DNA of 64,000 bases from Calvatia gigantea. Its lineage: Eukaryota; Basidiomycota; Agaricomycetes; Agaricales; Lycoperdaceae. A program made the translations under genes and the position numbers. This document shows positions 11,134-22,150 of this stretch, in pieces. The notes beneath the pieces were generated by a model that made no database searches, was not told where the DNA came from, and was given only the letters and a program-made list of their open reading frames with translations. Each line of letters opens with the position of its first letter. Within the stretch, counting starts at the first letter, position 1. Where the stretch lies: NCBI GenBank assembly GCA_025093985.1, contig JACAAK010000008.1, forward strand, positions 124,001 through 188,000. The letters are read 5' to 3'.

Positions 11134-12646
11134 TTACAAAACATATTTCCTCACAACAGCATCATCACTCGCAGACCACACCTCTACCCCATCCCCTCCA
11201 GCTCTCACACAAACACTCTCCTACAGGATCACAATCAACACCAACCAACTCCGCACCTACACCCGGTCCCTCCGGTATAATACTCGCAACGAACGGTAAT
11301 CCATCCCCCGTGGCCACAGCCAAACCCACATCCCCATCTCCGCGACTTGAACTTGAAGGCACGAAGTCGAGATCGGATATACTCCCCTCGTTACGCTTGA
11401 ACGAGGTGAGTGGTGATGGTGAACCGGGAGAGCGAGCGGACATCGTAGAGCTGTTACAACCCCATCCGATGCACCCGTTGCGAGGAGATATTGGGTGTGA
11501 AGGTACGATATCGCGTTGATAGGTGACGGCGCCGGTGGTCCTGGAGGCGGAGATTTAAAAACCGACACCTTAGTTCTGAGATCAAATATCTCGAAAGAGC
11601 CGTTTTGAAGTCCCGCATAGACCACAGTGTTCGCCACTTCGGGTGTTTCCCTCTCATCCTGCTGCGATGCAGGAAGATCTTCCCCATCTGGGGGCGTAGG
11701 AATCCGCGTACCAGTGGTACTACAAAGCACGGGAGCGGAGGCTTTCAAGGGTATGTATCACACCTTCCAGAGGGTACATCCCAAAGCCGCATCGTCGAGT
11801 CCAGAGATGACGAAACGATGTTCCTCCCAAGACCAAGAATACACGCTGAAGTTACCGAACGAGTGTGCGCACGCAAAACGCGTACGGGTTGGACCCTCAT
11901 ACCCTAGACCCGTAGATGACTCGGGCCATGTTTCGGGGAACTCGGCTGAGAGAATGGATACGCCGAAATCTGCGCCGCAAGAAAGGAGGACGCGGGATGA
12001 TGGGAAGAATTTGAGAGCGTTGATACTGGATACGTGTGGTTTGGAGACGAGTTTGCGTTTGCTGGTGTTGATATGTTGGATGTTGGCGGTTACTGTTGGA
12101 GTGGTGGAGGATGGTGATGTGGATGGGTAGACGATAACGGAACCGTCGAGATGGCCGGTTGCGAACCTGGTGGATGTCCGGAGCAACATCGAATGCGGTT
12201 ATTCGCTGCGGCTTGGACAGTGTGAGGAATAGAATAGTAGGTGATGGTAGGAAAGCGCACTCTGAGAGGGGTTGAGCGCTCCGAGTCGGTGTAGTCTTGT
12301 GTTGGCAGGAGAATGGTTGTCGGGGGTATGTCAAGCGATCTACATGCAACAGAGTATCCCTGCAAACGGTCGTTAATACCGTTGTGTCAGAAACGACGTA
12401 GACATAACCCATACGCACATTATTGGCCTTGGCGAATTCTACGTCACCCTCCTTGGGCGCGAACCTGAGAAGGTTCCTATCGACATCATCGAGCTCAACC
12501 TCGACCTTTGCATGGACAGAAGTCTCTCCAGTCTTGTAGCATGACACCCAGAACTTGTCGACAGGGACTAGACCGTCGTCGACATCCCTGATGACCTCAT
12601 CAAAGTCGTGTTGGACAGTGACAACAGGCAGTGAGATGAAGGCCAT
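11134..12646 (-). pseudogene. WD-repeat protein, frame-broken copy (PAAF1/Rpn14-like?)
   Basis: The most complete copy of a WD-repeat gene that recurs in pieces across the window. It starts at the ATG at 12646 with a well-behaved first exon (MAFISLPVVTVQ). It then shows beta-propeller-like blocks such as FATGHLDGSVIVY, SSINALKFFPSSRVLLS, VVYAGLQNGSFEIFDLR and YLLATGASDGVV, and ends VWSASDDAVVRKYVL with a stop at 11134. Reading it needs at least three frame changes: near 12180, before FATGH; near 11450, at the expected LYDVRS; and near 11170, just before the C-terminus. Too few bases separate these blocks to hide introns. The order of blocks recalls the proteasome-ATPase-associated factor PAAF1/Rpn14, a weak assignment. 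It diverges from the MAPKK with only 100 bp between the start codons. Confidence 0.6.
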
Positions 12647-12746
12647 GTCGAAAGTTGTATGTGAATGTTTGTTGACTGATGTGAAGTGTCCTCTTCTAAA
12701 CTTCAATTGTAACCACGCTTGCAAGTGTTTTCCGTCCCACAACAAA
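12647..12746. promoter_or_regulatory. Shared divergent promoter
   Basis: Only 100 bp separate the start codons of the minus-strand WD-repeat gene (12646) and the plus-strand MAPKK (12747), so both must use this interval and neighbouring exon sequence for initiation. No specific element could be identified. Confidence 0.45.
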
Positions 12747-14491
12747 ATGGCGCTGCCTCCTCCACGAACTCTCCGCACAAAAAGAAATTTCAAGGCTCTT
12801 CAATTACCTACTGGTCCTACTCTCAACCTTGCTCCGATTGCTCCTTCATCTCAGGGCTTCCGAAGGCCACCACCTCCAGCAGCATCATCATCGTCATCAT
12901 CGACAACGACGACAACAGCAATAACGACGACGGCTGGCACGTCGTCAACGAATAAAGTTCTACCCCCACCCCCACCACAGCCTATAGGCACCCCGCTTCC
13001 ATCTGCACTCAACCCAAATGCACCCATACCTAGCACAGGCGAAACCCCAGTCACCTCTCAGCAACGCAGTGCCATCCGCGCAACCATCACACAAACCATC
13101 GCTGGCTTCCCCCGCAAATCCTTAGACCTGCAGAACGAGAAGCTCGTCCACATACGCGAGATCGGTCAGGGTAATGGCGGTAGTGTCTCCCTCGTGCGGA
13201 CACCGCGACACCGATATCATCATGGCTAAAAAGGTGCCCTCGTCCACATTCCTAATTCCTCAAAAACCTTGCTTCTTACCACGTCGGTATGACGACCCCA
13301 GATCGTGCTTATAGATGCTAAACCAAGCGTCCGAAAACAAATTGTCCGCGAACTTCAAATCATGCACGAATGCAATTCCAACTATATCATCGAATGCTAC
13401 GGTTCTTACCTTGCTGATCCTAATATCTGTATATGCATGGAATACATGGACCGTGGGTCGTTTGACTCGATATACAAGAAGATTGGGCCGATCCCGATCG
13501 AAGTCGTCGCGAGGGTTGCTATGAGTGTGTTGGAGGGTCTGACGTATCTCTATGATGTCCATCGGATTATCCACCGAGGTGTGTTATGGGTCAGGTCATT
13601 CGTTACTAGGACCGTTGATGCGAGACTGTGTGCGGCTGTATAGATATTAAACCTTCGAATATCCTATGCAACACCAAGGGCGAGATAAAGCTCTGTGACT
13701 TTCGGCGTGTCGGGCGAACTCATCAACTCCATAGCTAACACGTTCGTCGGAACCTCTATCTACATGAGTGTACGCCATCTCCCCCTCCCCGCGCTCACCC
13801 ACCCGTTTACTCAATACCTCTTCATAAACTCAACAGCCAGAACGAATCCAAGGCGCAGAATACTCCGTCAAATCCGACATCTGGTCTCTCGGCATAACTC
13901 TCGTCGAACTCGCAACAGGTCGCTTCCCCTTCTCCGACGACGACGACCCCGACGTAGTCGAAAATACCGCCACACCCACTTCCCCATCTTCTCCCAACCG
14001 ACTGCCAGACCTCGACGAAGAGAGTGTTATGATTATCACAGCTGCTACAGCCAGCCTCGATCTCAACCCGTTCGCAACGTCCCATCCAGTCCTCCTCTAC
14101 CAAGACCCCGAATTCTTCTTCTTTGACTAATACGACAACTACCACTACTACTGCTACCGTTAAGAAACCCTCCTCTCCACTTCGCAACCATACTCACAAT
14201 AATAACCACGGCCTTACTAACACCCACGCCCGTAAACGCTCCCTTGGCGTCAGCTTGCACGGGGGAGGCATGACTATGTCCATTATCGAACTCATGCACC
14301 GTATCATCCACCAACCCGCCCCTCGCCTCCCCGAAAACAGGTTCTCAAAATCCGCAGACGAGTTCGTAGGCGCTTGTTTAGAGAAGGAGGTGGACACGAG
14401 AGGGACACCGGGGGTGTTGTTGGGGTATGAATGGGTGAGAGAGGCGAGGGGGTCTGAGTTTGATGTTGAGGCTTGGGCTACGAGTTTTTGA
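12747..14491 (+). pseudogene. MAP kinase kinase (Ste7/Byr1/Fuz7 type), frame-broken as read
   Basis: A dual-specificity MAPKK of the fungal pheromone/filamentation cascade. The start at 12747 opens with MALPPPRTLRTKRNFKAL, followed by a low-complexity Pro/Ser/Thr stretch and the glycine loop IGQGNGGSVS. Exons are 12747-13233, 13302-13578, 13644-13769 and 13837-14491. Later motifs are IHRDIKPSN (catalytic loop, split by an intron inside the Asp codon), the activation segment NSIANTFVGTSIYMS with the usual Ser/Thr sites, PERIQG and SDIWSLG. Three shifts break it: near 13200 before MAKK; an extra T at about 13701 just before the Phe of DFG; and one between 14050 and 14100 in an unusually long Thr/Ser/Asn insert. 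It is either a pseudogene or a good gene with consensus indels. Confidence 0.75.
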
Positions 14492-15013
14492 TTGGTGATT
14501 GGGATGTTGTTGGGTTTTTGGTTTGGTTTGTGTTTGAGTTTTTTTTATTTTGGTTGCTGGTTTGTATTGGTGATCAAGTTTATTTTTTTTGCTCTTTCTT
14601 GGTGAGGTTGTTGGGTCTTTTTCTTGAAGGTTTACTGCCATGATGATACCCATATACAACGTATTAAATATATAGGAACGAATATCGAATTCTAACAATC
14701 TTATGCCCGCTACTTCGGTATATAGGTACCCTATATACCCTTTCTCACTACCTGTAACAACTATCGTCGTGAAAGAGGGGAAATAACTGAGGAACAGCAA
14801 AGAGCTATTTAATCGCGATTCATTTGGTGAAGAATACAAGACCGACGATAGAGGTGACGAACCTTGTGAGAGTCGTGGGCAAAAACATTACAACGAGCGA
14901 CAGATGACCGGTTGACCTCTCGTCCATCAACGGCCTACTGATTTCAAAATTCTGCCGGCAAGCATTTTCGCAACCGCCCACTCTGACGCGGTGTTGAAAT
15001 CAAAACTGATGGC
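14492..15013. other. Downstream of MAPKK, no gene seen
   Basis: T-rich sequence directly after the MAPKK stop may hold its 3' UTR. No coding region is supported. Confidence 0.35.
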
Positions 15014-15019
15014 TTGATG

Positions 15020-15106
15020 TCGAATTCCCTTCATCTCACCCACTGCCTGTCGTTACTGTCCAACACGACTCTGATGAGGTCATCAGGGATGTCAACGGCG
15101 GCGCCT
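15020..15106 (+). pseudogene. WD-repeat gene first-exon scrap
   Basis: The plus strand matches codons 3 to about 28 of the WD-repeat gene that starts at 12646 on the other strand, for example GTCCAACACGAC...GATGAGGTCATCAGGGATGTC. The frame is disturbed near the start. The match stops abruptly at about 15106, where homology to the N3 upstream flank begins, so it marks a rearrangement junction. Confidence 0.6.
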
Positions 15107-17770
15107 CGGGAGTTTTCTGCGAAGATAAGCCCTCGTACTCTGTTCCCAAATTTTCCTCAACGTTGGTGTGGCTCATATCATGCCGACCTCTTTGCCCCCG
15201 AAATTTCTCAAAAGCCAATTCTGATTTCCAACATTTTCGACTTTTTTTTTTTTAATAACCAACAACGCCGCTCAAGCCACTAGATTAGCGCCAAACGTGA
15301 GAGGAAGGAAGTCCACAAAACGTTGTTCCTGTGGTCGCATGTCGCTTGGCCTCCCACACCCACGAATCTCCCCCAACTGGCCTCCCCACAGTCATCAAGT
15401 CTCTTTAATGTCGATCTTCACCAACGCCACGGCGCTTGAGGTCAATGATGGCACTTTCATAGCAACAGCCACCACAAACTACCACCACAGCGGCCCAACC
15501 GGTAAGCCTTGTCAATAAATGCTAGTGAATACACTAACCTGGGTACAGGCATCGATATCCTACGTGAGGCATCAACTCCAGATGCAGCGCATGATTCTTC
15601 TACTCGTGCATACCCTCCTCGATGCTTCCCTGGAACTCGCCAACAGTACATTCAAGATATCATACATTGGGCTACCCCCACCCTCTGCGACACCCATTCA
15701 CCTATATACTGGATGAAAGGACCGCCCGGGGTCGGCAAATCCGCCATCGCTCAAACATGCGCAGAAGAACTCAAGAACGGGGAGCACTCGGTGCTGCATT
15801 CTTTTTCTCGATCGATAGACAAGACAAACCAGAGAAATTCTTCCCCTCCATCGCCTATCAGCTCTCCACCATTCATCCCGACTACCGTGACATCATTGAC
15901 AAGAGAATCCGTCACGATAACACTGTCATAAACAAAGCAATGCGGTTCCAATTTCGATACCTGATCGTTGAGCCACTGCGGGAACTGGAAACAAATGGAA
16001 GGGGGATCGGGAAGAGAATTCCAATTTTTGTTGATGGGCTCGACGAGTGTGAGGACATAGACGCTCAATGCGAGATTATCCGTATCATTGCTACAGAAGT
16101 GTCCAGCGGCGTCCTTCCATTGTGCTGGGCTTTCTTCAGTCGCCCTGAGCCTCACATCGGAGCTATGTTCTCCAGGACCACTGTTGCTCCTCAGTGCTCG
16201 CAGGTGATACTCCCAATCACCCGGGATGCTAATGGAGAAATCGAGCTATATCTCAAGAACGGTTTCGAAAATATCCGCCGACACCGCAATACTACCTCGA
16301 TGCACCCTCGATGGCCTATGCTGCTGAAGATATGAAGATCGTCGTTAGTGCTGCGAATGGGTCATTCATCTATGCAACAACAGTCCTTCGTTTCATCGGC
16401 CATCTGGATCCCCTCGGGCCCCAGAACCGGCTTACGTGCAGTTGTCGATGTTATATTGGACTGCCGTAGGCGTAACCCTCACACCGGGGCAAGCACTAAC
16501 GCACCTGTTCGCCGAGTTGGATGCATTCTGTATACTGATCCTACAACGGATTCCTGTCCAAATCTTTCCCAGTTGTCCACCTACTCCTTGCCCTACTTTG
16601 TCGAGGTGGATCCAGGAGCGCAATACTAGCAGCCAATACCTTAGGGTTGTCTAAAGATCAATTTGAAACTATCTGTACCCACGCCAGTGCTGCCATCCAC
16701 TTTCAGGTTCCAGGGTACGACTTCAGGCTCGATTCCACCATCAACACTACCTGTACAGACGTGCAAATCAGCCAAGAAGTCCTGATACAACTAGATAGAC
16801 AAGTCACTGCTGCGCAACCTCGGAGGATTGGTCTTGTTCTACCATAAATCCTTCAGAGATTTTCTCCTTGATTCCAGCACGCTCAGGTAGCTATTGTGTC
16901 AACCACTCGGAAGCACTAGCAAAGCATTATCTCAAAATGCAACTCAACTATGATCAACACTACTGCTAGCATAGGCCCAGGTACGTTTCCACCAACGGGT
17001 CTTTTTAACCTACGCTTCTGACCTGTATTATAGTCCGTAGAACTGGTTCCTGCGCCTGGTTCACATGATCCAGTCTCCTCTCTTTCATATCCGGACACAA
17101 ACGAACTGGTCAACTTACTCATCAAAGCCCGCATCTATAATCAAGTTGGCAATGAAGACTCAGTGAACCTTTTCTAGGCCCGAAGAACTCGAGAAGTTGC
17201 GCGCTGACGTCGATTTCCGTAAACACCTGCATATCTCCATACTTTATTGGAGGGCCGTAGTTTATACAGTTTCCGCATCTGGAGCGGTAGATGTTGCATT
17301 AAATTTCATCTGGGGATCTGCATTTTATGGATTTCACATGATGAATTTCCCAAATTCAATGCAGCTAAATTCAAATTGGTAAGCTCCTCCAATCTGACAT
17401 CTAACCTCCCCAATCTTACCACAAATTTGAAGATGATCGCACAACGCTTCCGAGCGGGTATGATTCAACCATACCACCACAACTTCACTTCGAGGATAAG
17501 GCCTCTCTTCCGCGACAAACCCCAGAAAGGCATCGAGTCAGCGTTATACCGCATGGGACACGGCGAAAAATCGGTATTTTGGTGCTGGCAAATCAACTAC
17601 AAGCTGCAACAATATCGAGAGTTCCGTACAATGGACTTGACCGTGGCAGAGAAGATATTTCGAGAGGAGCATTTCGACTGGGAATCTGATTCTGAGTCTG
17701 ATTCCGAGTCTGATTTGGGTGTTCCTCCGGTTTGTCCTTGATTCTCTGGTTTCTGCGGTGTTATGCTAGT
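15107..17770 (+). repeat. Right arm of inner inverted repeat (contains N4)
   Basis: This is the partner of 7617-10665 in opposite orientation. It includes about 300 bp upstream of N4, the whole gene and about 30 bp after its stop. It lacks the solo LTR present in the left arm. Confidence 0.75.
15408..17741 (+). pseudogene. NACHT NTPase copy N4, multiple frameshifts
   Basis: Exon 1 is 15408-15501 and exon 2 starts at 15549. The P-loop is good (GPPGVGKS), then a base is lost at about 15774. The next open part holds FVDGLDEC and FFSRPEP. Further shifts occur near 16318 (after WP), 16430 (an extra base before the expected RAVVDV), 16505 (an extra T before FAELD), 16575 and 16815. The last exon (from about 17434) is open and ends in Ser-Asp/Glu repeats at 17741. 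It is the mirror partner of N3, with which it shares exon 1 length, acidic tail and flanks. Confidence 0.85.
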
Positions 17771-17809
17771 CATTCATATTGCTCTCTGTTGCACCATCAC
17801 TGCTCATCT

Positions 17810-18089
17810 CATTGAACGTAACAAAACAAATGCATCTGACCTCAATTTCGGGCCCCCAAGTTCAACTCACATAGGTGGAGATGTGGGTTTGGCTGTGGCT
17901 AAGGGGAATGAGCCACCGTATGTAGCAAGCATTATACCTGAAGGAATTGGTGCGTATGTGGAATTGGTTGGTGTTGATTGTGATCCTGTGAAGAGTGTTC
18001 ATGCTAGAATTGGAGATGGTGAGGAAGAAGATGGCATAGAGGTATGGTCTGCGAGCAATGATACTGTTGTTAGAAGATATATTTTGTAG
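17810..18089 (+). pseudogene. WD-repeat gene 3' fragment
   Basis: The open frame encodes the last quarter of the WD-repeat protein: GDVGLAVAKGNEPPYVASI, VELVGVDCDP and finally VWSASNDTVVRRYIL before the TAG at 18087-18089. This C-terminus is better preserved than that of the larger copy at 11134-12646, where the frame is lost just before it. It lies between N4 and N7; the 5' part of the gene is absent here. Confidence 0.6.
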
Positions 18090-18455
18090 TGTGCGCCAGT
18101 AAATTGGGTAATTTTGATAGGTATGGACTAGACATATCTATTTTTTAATGCTTTCTTTCACCTTAAGTTTGGGCGAAACCTTGTGGTCGCTCGTGATGTT
18201 AGTGGGAAGATTTAAGCGCCTTCCTCGTTTTCTGGACATTTTTGATGTGGCGGATTAGAAACTTATACAAGGTTTATCTCAGGTCACATGACCAACGTCA
18301 CAGGAATTCAATGTGTTCTTGGGCATTGGCATCGCTGACAGGCTGTGTCTGCACACACTCTGACCCTCACCCCCACGAGCCGCTTGAGGGAGTATCCTCC
18401 TCTCTGAAGCTGACCTATTCAACATCAACACATAATTGCTAGTTCTCCGTACTCA

Positions 18456-20781
18456 ATGTCATTCTTTGGCAACGCCCAGGGGGTTGAAGTTAACGGTGGC
18501 CAGCTCACAGCAACAGCCATTACCATCAATAATGACCCCAGTGGTCCAACCGGTTAGTTTTGGTCAATGATGTGCGAGCCGATAAACTAAACATTTGAGT
18601 GGGTGTAGGCATCGACATCCTCCGCGAAGCATCAACTCCCGAAGCCGCATACGATTCCTCCGCTCGTGCATACTCCGCCCGATGTTTCCCTGGAACGCGT
18701 GCACAGTACATCGAGGATATCGTGAACTGGGCTATCCCCTCTCCCAGCGACAACCCTGCGCCCATATACTGGATGAGAGGACCAGCAGGCGTCGGCAAAT
18801 CTGCCATCGCTCAGACCTGCGCCGAGGACCTCCAGGAACGGGGAGCGCTTGGCGCTGCGTTCTTTTTCTCAGTCAATAGACAGGATAAAGCAGAGAAATT
18901 CTTCCCTTCCATTGCGTATCAGCTTTCCACCATCCACCCGGCCTACCGTGACATCGTCGACAGGAAGATCCGTCATGACAAAACTGTTGTCAACAAGGCG
19001 ATGCGGTTCCAGTTCCGGTATTTGATCGATGAACCACTACGGGAGCTAGAGGAAAGCGGGAAGGGTATCCGGAGGAGTGTACAGGTATTTGTTGATGGGC
19101 TCGATGAATGTGAGCGAGTAGAAGCTCAGTGCGAGATCATCCGTATCGTTGCCACATCGGCGTCTAGTGGCACCATTCCGTTGCGCTGGGCTTTTTTTAG
19201 CCGCCCGGAATCCCACATAGATGCCACGTTCTCTAGTCCAGACATTGATCCCCAATGTTCGAAGGTTATACTCCCGATCTCCAGTGATGCTGATGAAGAA
19301 ATCGAGCTGTACCTCCGGAGTGGCTTCAAGAATACCCTCCAACATCGCATTACTTCGATGGAATCCCCGTGGCCATCAACCGAGGATATGAGGATGCTCG
19401 TTGGGGCCGCAAATGGGTTGTTCATCTATGCGGCGACAGTCCTTCGCTACGTCGGTCATCCAGACTCGCTTGGGCCCCAGGGACGTTTGCGTGCAATCAT
19501 CGACATCATCCTGGACCATCACGAGCGCAACCCCCATGTTGGCACTAGCCACGACCCACCATTCGCCGAATTGGACTCATTCTACACACTGATCCTACAG
19601 CGCATACCTAAGAAGATCTTTCGATCTGTCCACCTCCTCCTTACCTTCCTCGCTCGATTCCATAATACGAGTGTGATGCTGGCGGCCAATATCCTAAGGC
19701 TGTCCAAAGACGAGTTTGAAACCGTCTGCAACCACGCGAGTGCTGTCGTCCACCTTCAGGACTCCGGAACAGACCTCAAACTCGATCCTACCGTTGATAC
19801 CAGCTGTACATATACCCAAGTTGACCAGAATGTTCTTGTAGAGCTCAGTCCGCAAGTCAGATATCGCCTCGGCGGATCGGTCTCGTTCTACCACAAATCC
19901 TTTGAAGACTTTCTTCTCGATCCAACGCGCTCGGGTAGCTACTGTGTCAAAGTCCCAGAGGCGCTGGGAAAGCATTGTCTTAAGGTCCACCTCGACTATG
20001 ACCGAACCTTTTCCTGGGATGGCTCAGGTATGTTCCCACCAATACGCCTCTCTTTTCCGCACTCTTCTAATTTTTGCGTCCGTAGAACTGGTTCTTGCGC
20101 CTGGCGTGCCTGATTCGGCGTCCTCCCTCTCCTACCCATACACGAACGAATTCATCAACTCGTTCATCAAGGCCTGGGTCTATTGCGCACTTTACGTTGA
20201 AGACTCTGAAAGCTATTTTGTCACAGAGTCCGGAGACTCGTTGGCCACAGACCGCGATTTTCGTAAACGCCTGCACGTGCTCACGTACCTATGGAGAGTC
20301 ACTTTTTCAGATTCGAGTCAAATACACCGGGGCAGGATTTGGGGTTGTGAGTCTCATTGTAGATTTTTTCCGGGAGTTTTCCTTGCTTGGATTCCGCGTA
20401 GTGGATTTCCCGAGTTTGACGTAGCTCAACTCAAATTGGTAGGCTCCTTTCACTCTTGACACAGTTTCCCCAATCTGATCATAAATTCCGAAGATGGTCA
20501 AGCGGCGCTTGCAAGCAAATATTATCCAGCCATACCGCCTGAATTTGGCTTCGAGGATCAAATCTCTCTTTCGCAACAAAACCCGGAAAGGTGTCGAGTC
20601 AGCACTGTATCGCATGGGACACGGCGAAAAATCAATTTTTTGGTATTGGGAAATCGATCACAAGTTACAACAATATCGGGAGTTCCGTGCAACCGATCTG
20701 GCTGAGGGGGAGAAGATGTTCCAAAAGGAGAGTTTTGACTCCTTGCCCGAGTTCGAGGAAACGGATTCCGAGGACGAATGA
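18456..20781 (+). CDS. NACHT-domain NTPase N7, intact
   Basis: A 718-aa STAND-family NTPase of the kind that acts as an intracellular sensor in fungal self/non-self or immune-type responses. Exons are 18456-18552, 18609-20027, 20086-20438 and 20494-20781; all junctions are GT-AG and in frame. Exon 1 encodes a short N-terminal motif (VEVNGGQLTATA) ending in GPTG. Exon 2 carries GPAGVGKS (P-loop, about residues 90-97), FVDGLDEC (Walker B, 193-200), FFSRPE (about 228-233) and HKSFEDFLLDP (461-471). Exons 3 and 4 encode a conserved C-terminal region with GHGEKSIFWYWEI that I cannot assign to a family. No WD40, ankyrin or TPR repeats follow. The closest relative is N2. The start is set by the exon 1 pattern shared by all copies. 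Confidence 0.9.
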
Positions 20782-20789
20782 GTTGCGCG

Positions 20790-21345
20790 CAAGAGGGTAG
20801 GGGAGATCTGTGTTGTAGTCCAGGGCTTCCCACTTTGTCCGGTCCAACCGTATAGCTGTGTTAGATGTTGTTCCAGTCACTATCAAATTTGCAACCTGCC
20901 TCCACTCCTTATCCGCACCTTTCACAAGCGCTACAGCAACCGGCACCGCCCAATATATCACCACCCAGGCAAAGGCAAGCACAAGTTAATGTCCAAACCC
21001 CACGTCTCCTGCGTTAATGTTCTCAAATTCTTCCCGTCATCCCGTATTCTGCTCTCTTCAGCGAAAGCTCCAGCCTATCCCTCCACTCCGTTGGGTTCCC
21101 TGAATCACGGCCTCGAGTTGTCGGCAAGTCCAGCTGTGAGGATCCAACCAATCTGTGTCTTGGGATGCGCATGCGCATTGTCGGTCTCAGGAGGTGATGT
21201 AGTCTCGCCATCAATAGATTCAACCTCGAGACTTTGGATTGCATCAGACGTTGAAAGCGTCGGCGTCAGCTCTTCTACCATCAGCACAGAAATTCTGATG
21301 TCCCCGGTCAGTGATGATTCTTCTGTGACATCTGAGATCCGGTAG
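20790..21345 (+). pseudogene. WD-repeat gene fragment after N7
   Basis: The open frame from 20989 matches the middle of the WD-repeat gene (SKPHVSCVNVLKFFPSSRI against SKPHVSSINALKFFPSSRV). Upstream the match is in another frame. The stretch also matches 3990-4380 on the minus strand after N2, including the unusual string AGGGGAGATCT, so the NACHT gene and this fragment were duplicated as one block. Confidence 0.6.
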
Positions 21346-21735
21346 AATGACGGAAACTCCGAGAGATCGTCGATATGGTGAAGAGGTAAAGCGGCGGTTC
21401 AACGAATATAGGGTGAGACTGCGTCCGTCAGTCACGAGGCTTCGAACCGAGATCCAGGAGAGACAGAGACACGAAGCACGAGGCAGGCAAGAGCGGAAAC
21501 GACAACGTCGAAATCACGTCGCAGAGACGGAGTCCGGGACTAACAGTAGTCGAGGGGCAAGAGTGGCGATGTCAGCAACGTTGTCGAGGGAAAAGAGACC
21601 TCGGAACGAGAGATTTTGGAACGAGCACGAGAAACAGCGAGAAAATGGGAGACAAGACTCGGAAACTGAGAGAGAGAGAGGGCGGAACTGTACGTCGATT
21701 ATTCGGTGTTGAGCCAGTATTGGCTCGACGGCATT
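21346..21735. other. Purine-rich stretch, possible LTR remnant
   Basis: A GA-rich segment with a 121-codon Arg/Glu-rich frame. Its texture (repeated GAGAGA, CGAGACGAGAG-like strings) resembles the left part of the solo LTR at 36588-37386, but I could not align it convincingly. I do not regard the frame as a gene. Confidence 0.25.
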
Positions 21736-21949
21736 TATGTTTCTATGAAAGTCCGGTAATTAAAGTTCTACGGCTATAGCTGTCAAGTCTGTGCAAAAGG
21801 GCGCTACGTTAACGAAATATAGAAGTTTAGACTAAGGTACTGTAGAGAAATTTTCTGAAACACGTCCAGGGGTTGTACATGTGGTATGGCGAATAAAACA
21901 TGTTGGGATCAAGTGAATATATGGCAATGCAGGCGAAAAAGTTGTGAAT

Positions 21950-22150
21950 TATGAGGGGTCCACTAGTACTGAAAATGGTTGAAGTAGAATTTTTATAAAA
22001 TAGGAATGGGTCTGGAATGAATGGTGCAGCGGTCAATGTAGACTACAAAATTGTCTTGCCGAAGAATAGGCGGATCGGAGACGGATCAATGAATGGTCGG
22101 GGTGACGGAATCTTCGGAGGTCGGACTAATTAGTGTGAGACCTAGTCACG
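21950..22150 (+). repeat. Dispersed repeat, copy 2
   Basis: Direct-orientation relative of 7265-7495, sharing TTTTTATAAAA, AGAATAGGCGGATCGG, TGACGGAATC and TAATTAGTGTGAGAC. It is non-coding. Confidence 0.5.

Noticed and set aside
13822..14187. 121-codon minus-strand frame rich in Val and Glu
   Set aside because: Antisense to the Thr/Pro-rich part of the MAPKK; composition is explained by the opposite strand.
18456..21345. NACHT-WD40 fusion (NWD architecture)
   Set aside because: WD-repeat fragments follow N7 and N2, but the NACHT genes have their own last exon and stop codon first, and the fragments belong to a separate gene with its own start at 12646.
21347..21712. Arg/Glu-rich 121-codon frame as a gene
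   Set aside because: Purine-rich low-complexity DNA; no domain, and similar in texture to a solo LTR.
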